DNA of 6,715 nucleotides from positions 1 through 6,715 of the forward strand of contig DCDD01000189.1 of assembly GCA_002316235.1 (NCBI GenBank), given 5' to 3'. A program made the position numbers and the translations under genes. Each line of letters begins with the position of its first letter. The first letter of the stretch is position 1. The notes beneath the pieces are model-generated. The model saw only the letters and a program-made list of their open reading frames with translations, did no database searches and was not told the DNA's origin. Source of the DNA: Bacteroidales bacterium UBA1064 (lineage in GTDB: Bacteria; Bacteroidota; Bacteroidia; Bacteroidales; Tenuifilaceae). This document shows positions 1 through 6,683 of the stretch, one piece after another.

Positions 1-141
1 AAACAGCCTAGCCCAGGGCAAAACCCTGGGTTTATTGGTGGTCACCGGAGTTTTAGCGATGCAAGTAGTGGCTTTTCCAAAGAGCTGTACGGATTCTTTG
101 CATCGCAACGGGAAGAAATAAGTATAAAGCGTAAAGGGTAA
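1..141 (+). CDS. 3' end of an unidentified protein (partial, 46 codons visible)
   Basis: Frame 1 is open from the first base to a TAA stop at 139-141 and encodes 46 residues of a C-terminus. The visible peptide contains NPGFIGGHRSF, then SGFSKELYGFF, and ends in a basic tail, ISIKRKG. I do not recognise the family. The GGH followed by an aromatic residue loosely recalls the catalytic-histidine loop near the C-terminus of some alpha/beta hydrolases (YheT type), but the fragment is too short to assign it. Codon use resembles the other genes here. The reverse strand is also open across this stretch, so the coding call rests on the plausible C-terminal helix (SGFSKELYGFFASQ), the stop position, and a minus-strand terminator starting exactly at the stop. 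The gene would be convergent with the secreted-protein gene that follows. Confidence 0.5.
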   Translation, partial: KQPSPGQNPGFIGGHRSFSDASSGFSKELYGFFASQREEISIKRKG

Positions 142-200
142 AAAAAATTCCAAAACTTGTTTGCCTGTTGAAGAATTAGCCCTTAACCAGGCTTTGGAAT
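140..200 (-). terminator. Intrinsic terminator of the minus-strand T9SS cargo gene
   Basis: Read on the minus strand, ATTCCAAAGCCTG (200-188) can pair with CAGGC (167-163) and TTTGGAAT (154-147), and eight T residues follow (147-140). This gives an 8-bp outer stem, a one-sided 8-nt bulge (155-162), a 5-bp inner stem and a 20-nt loop. It lies about 50 bp past the stop of the minus-strand gene, where a terminator is expected. Its T-run overlaps the stop codon of the convergent upstream frame. The bulge and large loop make it weaker than the textbook hairpin upstream of lspA. Confidence 0.5.
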
Positions 201-250
201 CGAAAAACATCTCCAATTTTAAAAGGGTAACAGGGAAAAACCATGAAAAT

Positions 251-1639
251 TTACCTGTCGGCGTAGAGGTGTAGAAAACCCTTGTAGGGGCCACGCTTAA
301 AGGTGCGGTCGTCCCAGCCCCTAGCCTCAATAATGAAGTAGTAAACCCCCGTGGCAGCCTTGGCTCCGCTCCCCTCAATGCGTCCGTCCCAGCCCTTCCA
401 CTCGCGCGGGTCGCCACTGTAGGAGTATATCTGCTTGCCGGTTCGGCTAAGTATTCTAATGGTAAACGTCCGGATTGACTTGATGTTCTCCTCGGGGTTA
501 ATGAAGGAAAACACGTCGTTTACCCCGTCATCATTGGGTGAAAATACATTGGGCAGGGCATCGGCTTTTATCTGCGAGGAGTCAACCTCGATGTTCACCA
601 CCATGGAGTCGCGGCATCCGGAAGTGGTGTTGATCACAAAATGCTTTACCAGGTAGTAGCCTGGCGCCATCAAGTCCTTATCGGGAAAAGCTTCCTTTCT
701 CTGCTCCACCGTGGAGCTATCGCGCCAAATAACGAAATACTCGTTGGCAAACTTGCCAATTTTTTCGTTAACCACCTGCCAGTAAAGGGAGTCGACGTTT
801 ACCGAAAGACTCTCCAGGCGGAGTCCCAATAGAGCCTCATACCTTTCGTTGCTGCTCCAATCGGTCCACACGCCATTGGCATCCACCTGAATTTTCATGT
901 CGGATTTGGCGGCAATGGCCGTCACCACATCAGTAGAAGCAACCGGTAGCTGCCTTCCGAAGCAGTTTGTAATGGTTACCGTGTAAGCTGAATTCCAAAG
1001 GGGGGCAGGATTCTCGAGGGTAAGCTTAAGCTGCTGGATATCGGGAACCTCCACCCTTGGTTCGGAGGCATTCCACGAAATCACCTTAAAGTAGTCCTTT
1101 CCATACTTATTGTTTACCGTATGCGAGGTACGCGAAAGGTCGTAGTACACAAACCTGTCGTACTCAACGGCATACTGGTCGGGGCTCGATATGGCAGTTA
1201 GCTGCAGGAAGCTGCACTGGCTAAAAACGTCAATGCCGGTTAGTGTTACATTATCAGTAAAAAGCCATGCTGTAAAAGTCTCAGTTGAATCGGCATCATC
1301 GGTAACCTCAACCCTATAACCTCCCTCGGCTAAGTTGTCGAGTTGAGAAAAAAAACCATCGGAGGGAGTGCTGAAGAGCACAAATCGTTCGCTTATGGAA
1401 GGCGCCAGAGGGTCATACCGGTACCATTTAAATGAAGCATTATTGTCTGTAGAATGGGACGCCCTAAGCGAGCCAACATTTGAAAAAAATACAAAAATTG
1501 AGTCCTGATGCAATGGTGAGTTCACATACTGCGTAACGCCTGCCCAGCTACGACCTGGAGCGGTAAGCTGTGGGTAACCGGACAGGGGTAATGCAAAAAA
1601 CAACCCCGCAAAAAGTAACCTTGCAAATCGGTAAGCCAT
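251..1639 (-). CDS. Secreted protein with T9SS type B (gliding motility-associated) C-terminal sorting domain
   Basis: A 462-residue exported protein. Residues 1 to about 22 form a Sec signal peptide (R4 and R7, then hydrophobic LLFAGLFFALPL). No lipobox cysteine is present, so signal peptidase I cleavage is expected. The middle resembles tandem Ig/PKD-like beta domains, with recurring GYxVxVT-type strands at about 107-113 (GYRVEVT), 219-224 (YTVTIT) and 327-333, and a GCRDSMVVNIEV segment at 341-352. Residues 362-462 match the CHU_C / gliding motility-associated C-terminal family: LPNVFSPNDDGVNDVF (362-377), WDGR (417-420), GVYYFIIEA (431-439) and a final beta strand GFLHLY. In that family the domain directs export through the type IX system and attachment to or release from the cell surface. 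The substrate or binding role is unknown. The ATG at 1639 gives the signal peptide directly. The gene appears monocistronic, and no PorP/SprF-like partner is visible nearby. Confidence 0.9.
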   Translation of the reverse strand: MAYRFARLLFAGLFFALPLSGYPQLTAPGRSWAGVTQYVNSPLHQDSIFVFFSNVGSLRASHSTDNNASFKWYRYDPLAPSISERFVLFSTPSDGFFSQLDNLAEGGYRVEVTDDADSTETFTAWLFTDNVTLTGIDVFSQCSFLQLTAISSPDQYAVEYDRFVYYDLSRTSHTVNNKYGKDYFKVISWNASEPRVEVPDIQQLKLTLENPAPLWNSAYTVTITNCFGRQLPVASTDVVTAIAAKSDMKIQVDANGVWTDWSSNERYEALLGLRLESLSVNVDSLYWQVVNEKIGKFANEYFVIWRDSSTVEQRKEAFPDKDLMAPGYYLVKHFVINTTSGCRDSMVVNIEVDSSQIKADALPNVFSPNDDGVNDVFSFINPEENIKSIRTFTIRILSRTGKQIYSYSGDPREWKGWDGRIEGSGAKAATGVYYFIIEARGWDDRTFKRGPYKGFLHLYADR

Positions 1640-1643
1640 TGTG

Positions 1644-1674
1644 CAAACGTAAAATTAGCTACAATATTAACGAA
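1644..1674 (-). promoter_or_regulatory. Candidate promoter for the T9SS cargo gene
   Basis: On the minus strand TACGTTTG (1651-1644) matches the Bacteroidetes -7 consensus TAnnTTTG exactly. TTCG (1674-1671) sits 19 nt upstream as an imperfect -33 element (consensus TTTG/TTG). Only four bases separate the -7 box from the ATG, so transcription would begin at or next to the start codon and give an almost leaderless mRNA. Confidence 0.45.
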
Positions 1675-1928
1675 TAAAAAGTAAATTAGTAATCCCAGTG
1701 CCTGAATCGTTAAATATGAGCCCTATAGTCGAATCGTGAAAAGGTAGAGTAGAAGGTTAACAGCTTTATACTTGCCCGGCACGTGTCAGGGGAACCTGTC
1801 TTAAACCCGACAAGCATCCGAAGCCTTCAGTATCTTTTAAGCCCTATCCTTTATCACAAATTGAAGCATTATGCGTATTTTTCAAAGCTACACCACAAAT
1901 TCCCAACCCGTTACTACAACGTATAAGC

Positions 1929-1958
1929 TTTCGATTAATCATAATTTCAATAACTTTG
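1929..1958 (+). promoter_or_regulatory. Candidate distal promoter of ileS
   Basis: TAACTTTG (1951-1958) matches TAnnTTTG exactly. TTTC/TTCG (1929-1933) lies 17-18 nt upstream as an imperfect -33 element. Transcription from here would give a leader of roughly 95 nt before ileS. The assignment rests on consensus matching only. Confidence 0.35.
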
Positions 1959-2027
1959 TAGGATTTTTAAAAGGGCTTTTTTGTTTATAACTAAGTGTTA
2001 TTCAGCAATATAAGTTGATTTCATAAG

Positions 2028-2040
2028 TATTTTTTTGCAC
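2028..2040 (+). promoter_or_regulatory. Possible proximal promoter -7 element of ileS
   Basis: TATTTTTTTGCAC carries the TTTGCAC-like end also seen at the cargo promoter, and it stands 23 nt before the ileS ATG, close to the 21 nt seen for lspA. The TA is shifted two bases too far upstream of TTTG, and no -33 TTG occurs at the right distance, so this is weaker than a consensus site. Confidence 0.25.
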
Positions 2041-2060
2041 AATAAGTAATTAGCAATTAG

Positions 2061-5000
2061 ATGAGTTGTTCTAAATTTAAGGAGTACAAGGGTTTAGACC
2101 TTTCACAAGTGAACAGTGAGGTGCTGCAGGCATGGGACTCTAACGATACCTTTCACAAGAGTTTGGAAACCAGAAGTGGGCATCCTCGTTTCATCTTTTA
2201 CGAAGGGCCTCCATCGGCAAACGGAATTCCCGGAATTCACCACGTTATGGCCCGAACCATTAAGGATGTATTTTGCCGCTATAAAACTCAAAAGGGTTTT
2301 TTTGTTGAGCGTAAGGCAGGCTGGGACACCCATGGGCTTCCCGTTGAGCTGGGGGTTGAAAAGATGCTGGGTATTACCAAGGAGGATATTGGAACAAAGA
2401 TATCGGTGGAGGAGTATAACCAAACCTGCCGCAGGGAGGTAATGAAGTACACCGACTTGTGGGAGGACCTTACCCATAAAATCGGTTTCTGGGTTGATAT
2501 GAAAAACCCCTACATCACCTACGATAACCGATATATAGAAACCCTTTGGTACCTACTCCAGCAGCTATTTGAGAAAGGGTTGCTCTACAAGGGGAAAACC
2601 ATTCAACCCTACTCGCCGGCTGCCGGGACAGGGCTTAGCACTCATGAGCTGAACCAGCCCGGATGCTACCGCGACGTGAAGGATACCACTGTTGTAGCCC
2701 AGTTTAAGCTCGTCCAAAATGAGCAAAGCAGCTTCCTTTTCAACCTGACCGATTCGGAAATTTACATTCTGGCGTGGACTACTACACCCTGGACACTCCC
2801 ATCAAACACTGCTCTGGCGGTTAACCCCGGTATAGAATACGTACTGGTTAAAACATTTAACCCCTATAGCGGAAGCCCAATGACGGCCATTCTGGCTAAA
2901 GACCGGATGGACTACTACTTCTCACCAGCCAACTCAAACTTGTCGTTCGATAGCTTTAACGCAGGCGATAAGAATATACCTTTCCGGGTGATAGGCAGCT
3001 TCAAGGGCAGCCAGCTGGTAGGGTTACGCTATGAACAGCTTTTTCCATGGGTTAAACCCGATGGCGATGCCTTCAGGATAATAGCAGGTGATTTTGTTAC
3101 CACCGACGAGGGAACGGGCGTTGTTCATATTGCCCCCACTTTTGGTGCCGACGACGACCGTGCAGCAAAAGCTTCGGGAATTGCCCCATTAATTCTTCGG
3201 GATAGGTTCAATAGCGTTGAGCCAATGGTTGACCGCAAAGGCAAATTTTACAAGCTGGAGGAGCTTAGCCCCGATTTTGTCAAATCAAATGTAAACATCG
3301 AGCTCTATAGCGAATTTGCCGGTCGTTACGTTAAAAACGATTACGACCCTACCCTTACCGATGATGATACTACGCTTGATGTTGACCTTGCCGTTTCGCT
3401 GAAGCGCGATGGAAAGGCTTTCCGCATCGAAAAGCATATTCATAGCTACCCCCATTGCTGGCGCACCGACAAACCGGTGCTTTACTACCCACTTGACAGC
3501 TGGTTTATTAAGGTAACTGCGTTAAAGGATAGGATGATAGAGCTGAATAACACTATCAACTGGAAGCCTGCCAGCACGGGAAGCGGACGGTTTGGTAAAT
3601 GGCTCGAGAACCTGCTTGATTGGAACCTTTCGCGCTCCCGTTTCTGGGGAACTCCACTCCCAATTTGGGTTACCGAGGATCGTTCGGAGATGATCTGCAT
3701 TGGTTCCGTGGCGCAGCTCAAAGCCGAGATTGAACGAAGCGTTAAGGTTGGATTCATGAAAAGTAACCCGTTGGATAATTTCGTTGAAAACGACAATAGC
3801 GCGGAAAACTATGAAAAGTTCGATCTTCACAGGCCATTTGTCGATACCATTGTGCTGGTTTCGGCTAGCGGCAAAAAGATGTTTCGCGAACCCGATCTCA
3901 TAGACGTTTGGTTCGACTCCGGGGCTATGCCCTACGCCCAGCTTCACTACCCGTTTGAAAATGGCGAAAGGTTCAACGAGCTCTTCCCTGCCGATTTTGT
4001 TGCCGAAGGGGTTGATCAAACCCGTGGGTGGTTCTACACCCTTCATGCCCTTGCCGCCCTGCTGTTCGATTCGGTTGCATTCAAAAATATCATCTCCAAC
4101 GGGTTGGTTCTCGATAAGAATGGTAACAAGATGAGCAAGCGCCTTGGAAATGCCGTTGACCCGTGGCAGGTTATTGAGGAGTACGGCTCCGACCCGCTGC
4201 GCTGGTACATGCTCACCAACTCCCAACCCTGGGACAACCTGAAATTTGACGTGGCTGGTGTTGACGAGGTAAGGCGCAAATTCTTTGGCACCCTCTACAA
4301 CACCTACTCATTTTTTGCCCTTTACGCTAATGTTGACGGATTTCGCTACGCCGAGGAGGAAGTCCCCGTTCAAAATCGTCCCGAAATTGACCGCTGGATT
4401 TTGTCGCTCCTAAACTCGCTGGTTAGGGAGGTTGAGAATGCTTACGAAGCTTACGAACCCACCCGTGCAGGGCGCGCAATACAGGATTTTGTTACCGAGC
4501 AGCTGAGCAACTGGTACGTAAGGCTTAACCGGAAGCGCTTTTGGGGAGGCGATTACAGTACCGATAAGGTAGCAGCTTACCAAACACTCTATACCTGCCT
4601 CGAAACCGTGGCAATGCTTGCATCACCAATGGCTCCATTTTATATGGACCAGCTCTTTACCGATTTAAACGCCGTAACCGGGAGACATACGGATCAAAGC
4701 GTTCACCTGACCGACTTCCCCACGTACTCCAATGAGTTGATAGACAAGACCCTGGAGGAAAAAATGGAAATTGCCCAGACAGTCTGCTCGCTGGTTCTGG
4801 GCCTGCGTCGTAAGGTTAACATTAAAGTCCGGCAGCCACTGAGCAAAATCATGATCCCTGTTCTTGATGAAAGGTTCCGCGTGCAGCTTGATTCCGTTAA
4901 AGACCTCATTCTTAGCGAGGTTAACGTAAAGGAGCTTGAATACCTGTCCGATTCGTCAGGCATACTGGTGAAAAAGGTTAAGCCCAATTTTAAATCGCTA

Positions 5001-5504
5001 GGCCCGCGTTTTGGTAAATCAATGAAAAGCATTGCCACTGCCCTGTCGGAGTTGTCACAAGCCGATATCAACACCTTTGAGCGTAGCGGCAAGTTAACCT
5101 TAAACATTCCAGAAGGAAGCATTGATCTGCTGCTCAGCGATGTAGAAGTGCTGTCGGAGGATATCCCTGGCTGGCTGGTAGCCAGCGAAGGCCGTATAAC
5201 CGTAGCTCTCGATATTACCATAACAGAGGCTTTACGGCTTGAGGGCATAGCCCGTGAACTCATCAACAGGGTTCAGAACATACGTAAGGATTCGGGGTTT
5301 GAGGTAACCGACAAAATTCGCATCACCCTGAAGAAACACGATAAGTTGAACCCTGCCGTGGAAGCCCATTACGATTATATTGCCGGACAAACCCTGGCCA
5401 GGGAGATAATTTTAACCGAAAGTGAACTAAATGGCAACGCCATCGTTTTAGACCTTGACGATGACTTGATAACCTCGATTTGTGTGGAAAAAATCAACGG
5501 GTAG
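2061..5504 (+). CDS. ileS: Isoleucyl-tRNA synthetase, eukaryote-like IleRS2 type
   Basis: A complete cytoplasmic class I synthetase of 1147 residues that attaches isoleucine to tRNA-Ile and edits valine. Motifs in order: EGPPSANGIPGIHH (48-61) at the HIGH position, but with the histidine and glycine swapped to GIHH (58-61); GWDTHGLPVE (87-96); the CP1 editing domain at about 200-460, with the threonine-rich WTTTPWTLPSN (239-249) and GTGVVHIAP followed by acidic DDD (351-366); SRSRFWGTPLPIW (524-536); DVWFDSG (615-621); and KMSKR (690-694) in place of KMSKS. The anticodon-binding domain follows, and a long C-terminal extension (from about 900) is typical of IleRS2. The length suits that class. 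The ATG is directly preceded by an in-frame TAG (2058-2060), and the next internal ATG (M63) lies past the GIHH motif, so the start is secure. The IleRS2 class is known for low mupirocin sensitivity. Probably co-transcribed with the DksA-like gene 50 bp downstream. Confidence 0.97.
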   Translation: MSCSKFKEYKGLDLSQVNSEVLQAWDSNDTFHKSLETRSGHPRFIFYEGPPSANGIPGIHHVMARTIKDVFCRYKTQKGFFVERKAGWDTHGLPVELGVEKMLGITKEDIGTKISVEEYNQTCRREVMKYTDLWEDLTHKIGFWVDMKNPYITYDNRYIETLWYLLQQLFEKGLLYKGKTIQPYSPAAGTGLSTHELNQPGCYRDVKDTTVVAQFKLVQNEQSSFLFNLTDSEIYILAWTTTPWTLPSNTALAVNPGIEYVLVKTFNPYSGSPMTAILAKDRMDYYFSPANSNLSFDSFNAGDKNIPFRVIGSFKGSQLVGLRYEQLFPWVKPDGDAFRIIAGDFVTTDEGTGVVHIAPTFGADDDRAAKASGIAPLILRDRFNSVEPMVDRKGKFYKLEELSPDFVKSNVNIELYSEFAGRYVKNDYDPTLTDDDTTLDVDLAVSLKRDGKAFRIEKHIHSYPHCWRTDKPVLYYPLDSWFIKVTALKDRMIELNNTINWKPASTGSGRFGKWLENLLDWNLSRSRFWGTPLPIWVTEDRSEMICIGSVAQLKAEIERSVKVGFMKSNPLDNFVENDNSAENYEKFDLHRPFVDTIVLVSASGKKMFREPDLIDVWFDSGAMPYAQLHYPFENGERFNELFPADFVAEGVDQTRGWFYTLHALAALLFDSVAFKNIISNGLVLDKNGNKMSKRLGNAVDPWQVIEEYGSDPLRWYMLTNSQPWDNLKFDVAGVDEVRRKFFGTLYNTYSFFALYANVDGFRYAEEEVPVQNRPEIDRWILSLLNSLVREVENAYEAYEPTRAGRAIQDFVTEQLSNWYVRLNRKRFWGGDYSTDKVAAYQTLYTCLETVAMLASPMAPFYMDQLFTDLNAVTGRHTDQSVHLTDFPTYSNELIDKTLEEKMEIAQTVCSLVLGLRRKVNIKVRQPLSKIMIPVLDERFRVQLDSVKDLILSEVNVKELEYLSDSSGILVKKVKPNFKSLGPRFGKSMKSIATALSELSQADINTFERSGKLTLNIPEGSIDLLLSDVEVLSEDIPGWLVASEGRITVALDITITEALRLEGIARELINRVQNIRKDSGFEVTDKIRITLKKHDKLNPAVEAHYDYIAGQTLAREIILTESELNGNAIVLDLDDDLITSICVEKING

Positions 5505-5530
5505 CGATATTTTTTGAAACGATATTTTTT
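5505..5530 (+). repeat. 11-bp direct repeat immediately after the ileS stop
   Basis: CGATATTTTTT occurs twice, at 5505-5515 and 5520-5530, separated by GAAA. The first copy begins at the base after the ileS TAG. The repeat fills half of the 50-bp gap to the DksA-like gene. A near-consensus -7 element TAATTTTA (5532-5539) follows, so the gap might hold a weak internal promoter, but no well-spaced -33 element is seen. No function is assigned. Confidence 0.6.
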
Positions 5531-5554
5531 ATAATTTTAGCAAATTTTACAGCC

Positions 5555-5932
5555 ATGGGAGAGAAAACAAGATATTCGGATGAGGAGCTGGCGGAATTTA
5601 AGGAGTTGATTCTGCAAAAGCTCGAAAAGGCGCGCAACGACTATGAAATTCTAAAAAGCGCGATAACCATGAGCGAAAGCAACGATACTGAGGATACTTC
5701 GCCCACTTTTAAAGTGCTCGAGGAGGGAGCTTCAACCCTTTCGAAAGAGGAAGCCGGAAAGTTGGCCCAGCGCCAGCTGAAGTTTATTGAACATCTTGAG
5801 GCTGCGTTGGTTCGCATAGAGAATAAAACCTACGGTATCTGCAGGGAGACAGGCAAGCTGATCTCCAAGGAGCGGCTACGAGCTGTGCCACATGCCACCC
5901 TAAGCATTGACGCCAAAAACAACCAGCGGTAG
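5555..5932 (+). CDS. TraR/DksA-family regulator lacking most zinc-finger cysteines
   Basis: A 125-residue cytoplasmic protein of the Bacteroidetes TraR/DksA family. DksA relatives insert a coiled coil into the RNA polymerase secondary channel and, often with ppGpp, adjust initiation. Charged helices at about 8-40 and 62-90 form the predicted coiled-coil hairpin. The turn NDTEDTSPTF (43-52) carries D44 and D47, spaced like the functional DxxDxA tip of E. coli DksA, with S49 in the alanine place. The C-terminal part YGICRETGKLISKERLRAVPHATL (93-116) aligns with the C4 zinc finger, but only C96 remains: T99, S117 and A120 stand at the other three positions. This matches my recollection of Bacteroides homologues. 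The ATG at 5555 is preferred because MGEKTRYSDEEL is the usual family start. An in-frame ATG at 5480 would overlap ileS and add an unrelated hydrophobic stretch. A strong terminator follows. The exact role is inferred. Confidence 0.9.
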   Translation: MGEKTRYSDEELAEFKELILQKLEKARNDYEILKSAITMSESNDTEDTSPTFKVLEEGASTLSKEEAGKLAQRQLKFIEHLEAALVRIENKTYGICRETGKLISKERLRAVPHATLSIDAKNNQR

Positions 5933-5958
5933 CTGATTAATCGATACATCCATGAAAT

Positions 5959-5986
5959 GCGGCCTTTTGGCCGCTTATTTTTTTTT
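5959..5986 (+). terminator. Intrinsic terminator after the DksA-like gene
   Basis: GCGGCC (5959-5964) and GGCCGC (5969-5974) form a perfect 6-bp GC stem around a TTTT loop. A T-rich tract follows (5975-5986, one A among twelve bases). It begins 27 bp after the stop of the DksA-like gene and is expected to end the ileS transcript. The minus-strand side has no T-run, so it should act in one direction only. Confidence 0.9.
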
Positions 5987-5996
5987 AGTAGCTTTG
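5966..5996 (+). promoter_or_regulatory. Promoter of lspA, Bacteroidetes consensus
   Basis: TTTG (5966-5969) and TAGCTTTG (5989-5996) are separated by exactly 19 nt, an essentially perfect match to the primary sigma consensus of Bacteroidetes (TTTG-N19-TAnnTTTG). The predicted start is near 6002, giving a leader of about 15 nt before the lspA ATG. The -33 element lies in the loop and first base of the descending stem of the preceding terminator. Confidence 0.75.
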
Positions 5997-6017
5997 CGCA
6001 AATTTTTACACTAACCT

Positions 6018-6683
6018 ATGCGGCTTACAAAACAGACCACCTCGGCACTGGTAGTTATTACAGTTCTTCTTATTGATCAGCTACTTAAAATTTGGATTAA
6101 AACCCATTTTGCCATTGGCGACGAGATGAGGGTATTTGGAAATTGGTTCATCCTGCATTTTACCGAAAATCCGGGCATGGCATTCGGAATGAATTTTTGG
6201 GGAGTATGGGGCAAGCTGATCTTAAGTATTTTCAGGTTGGCAGCTATTGTTCTTATTGGTTGGTACCTGAACCATGTCATCAAACAGGGAGCCAAAACAG
6301 GCTTGGTGGTTGGCATATCGTTGGTAATGGCTGGTGCCATAGGGAACATGATCGACAGCGCTTTCTACGGCCTACTGTTCGATTCGGGAACCGTTTACAA
6401 CCACGATATGAACGGATGGGTTTCCTACTACGGCGTATCCAAGCTAAATTTTGATGGCTATGCAGGTTTTTTAAGGGGGTGTGTGGTTGATATGCTTTAC
6501 TTTCCAGTGATTAATACGGTTATTCCCAGCTGGGTGCCAATTTGGGGAGGGCACCAATTTCAATTCTTCCGTCCTGTATTCAATATTGCCGATTCGGCCA
6601 TTACCACAGGGGTTATTTACCTGATCCTGTTCCAAAGGAACAACATTATTATAAAGGACAAAGGAAAAGGGGTAAAGGGGTAA
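6018..6683 (+). CDS. lspA: Lipoprotein signal peptidase (signal peptidase II)
   Basis: An inner-membrane aspartyl peptidase of 221 residues that cleaves the signal peptide of diacylglyceryl-modified prolipoproteins. Visible family motifs: DQLLK (20-24) in the first membrane segment (about 9-27); FTENPGMAFGM (48-58), the N-P-G-x-A-F box; GAIGNMIDS (106-114), corresponding to GNxxDR but with serine for arginine; VVDM (156-159) with catalytic D158; and FNIADSAIT (188-196) with catalytic D192. Further membrane segments lie at about 66-83, 95-112 and 191-206. The protein is longer than the usual 150-170 residues because the stretches between D113 and D158 and between D158 and D192 are expanded (45 and 34 residues, against about 9 and 19 in the Pseudomonas enzyme). 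The ATG at 6018 fits the promoter spacing and the short basic N-terminus. The C-terminal tail KDKGKGVKG is encoded by a short tandem repeat. Confidence 0.95.
   Translation: MRLTKQTTSALVVITVLLIDQLLKIWIKTHFAIGDEMRVFGNWFILHFTENPGMAFGMNFWGVWGKLILSIFRLAAIVLIGWYLNHVIKQGAKTGLVVGISLVMAGAIGNMIDSAFYGLLFDSGTVYNHDMNGWVSYYGVSKLNFDGYAGFLRGCVVDMLYFPVINTVIPSWVPIWGGHQFQFFRPVFNIADSAITTGVIYLILFQRNNIIIKDKGKGVKG

Larger units (their letters stand above)
1640..2060. other. Divergent intergenic region of about 420 bp without a convincing gene
   Basis: The region separates the minus-strand cargo gene from ileS. The right third is AT-rich and promoter-like. The part around 1771-1814 is more GC-rich and can form a small local fold: CAGG (1787-1790) and CCTG (1795-1798) enclose a GGAA tetraloop, and CTTG (1771-1774) could pair with CAAG (1811-1814). 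A second inverted pair is AAAGCT (1884-1889) and AGCTTT (1926-1931). None matches an RNA family I can name: I see no tRNA, no T-box specifier or antiterminator, and no recognisable riboswitch core. A 39-codon ATG frame at 1871-1990 has no family features and is not called. Confidence 0.6.

Noticed and set aside
10..32. Perfect 7-bp stem (CCCAGGG / CCCTGGG, loop CAAAA) followed by TTTATT, resembling a terminator
   Set aside because: It lies inside the open frame of the partial upstream gene, where it encodes a repeated P-G pattern, and only three T residues follow. It is more likely a coding coincidence, though it would gain weight if the 1-141 frame proved not to be a gene.
435..832. Plus-strand open frames opposite the secreted-protein gene
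   Set aside because: The opposite strand encodes a clear signal peptide and T9SS sorting domain, while these frames show no protein-family features.
1871..1990. 39-codon plus-strand frame in the divergent intergenic region
   Set aside because: The frame has low-complexity Thr/Asn/Phe content, no recognisable motif and no coding signature, and it overlaps a promoter-like element.
1959..2060. T-box or riboswitch leader before ileS
   Set aside because: No T-box consensus, specifier loop or antiterminator hairpin is present. The only inverted repeat (AAAA GGGC TTTT near 1970) is tiny and AT-only.
3522..4226. Long minus-strand open frame (234 codons) and several shorter ones within ileS
   Set aside because: These are shadow frames opposite a fully conserved synthetase sequence and carry no domain features of their own.
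5480..5554. Upstream ATG giving a 25-residue N-terminal extension of the DksA-like protein
   Set aside because: It overlaps ileS by 25 bp, the added residues are hydrophobic and unlike the family, and MGEKTRYSDEEL matches the usual start.
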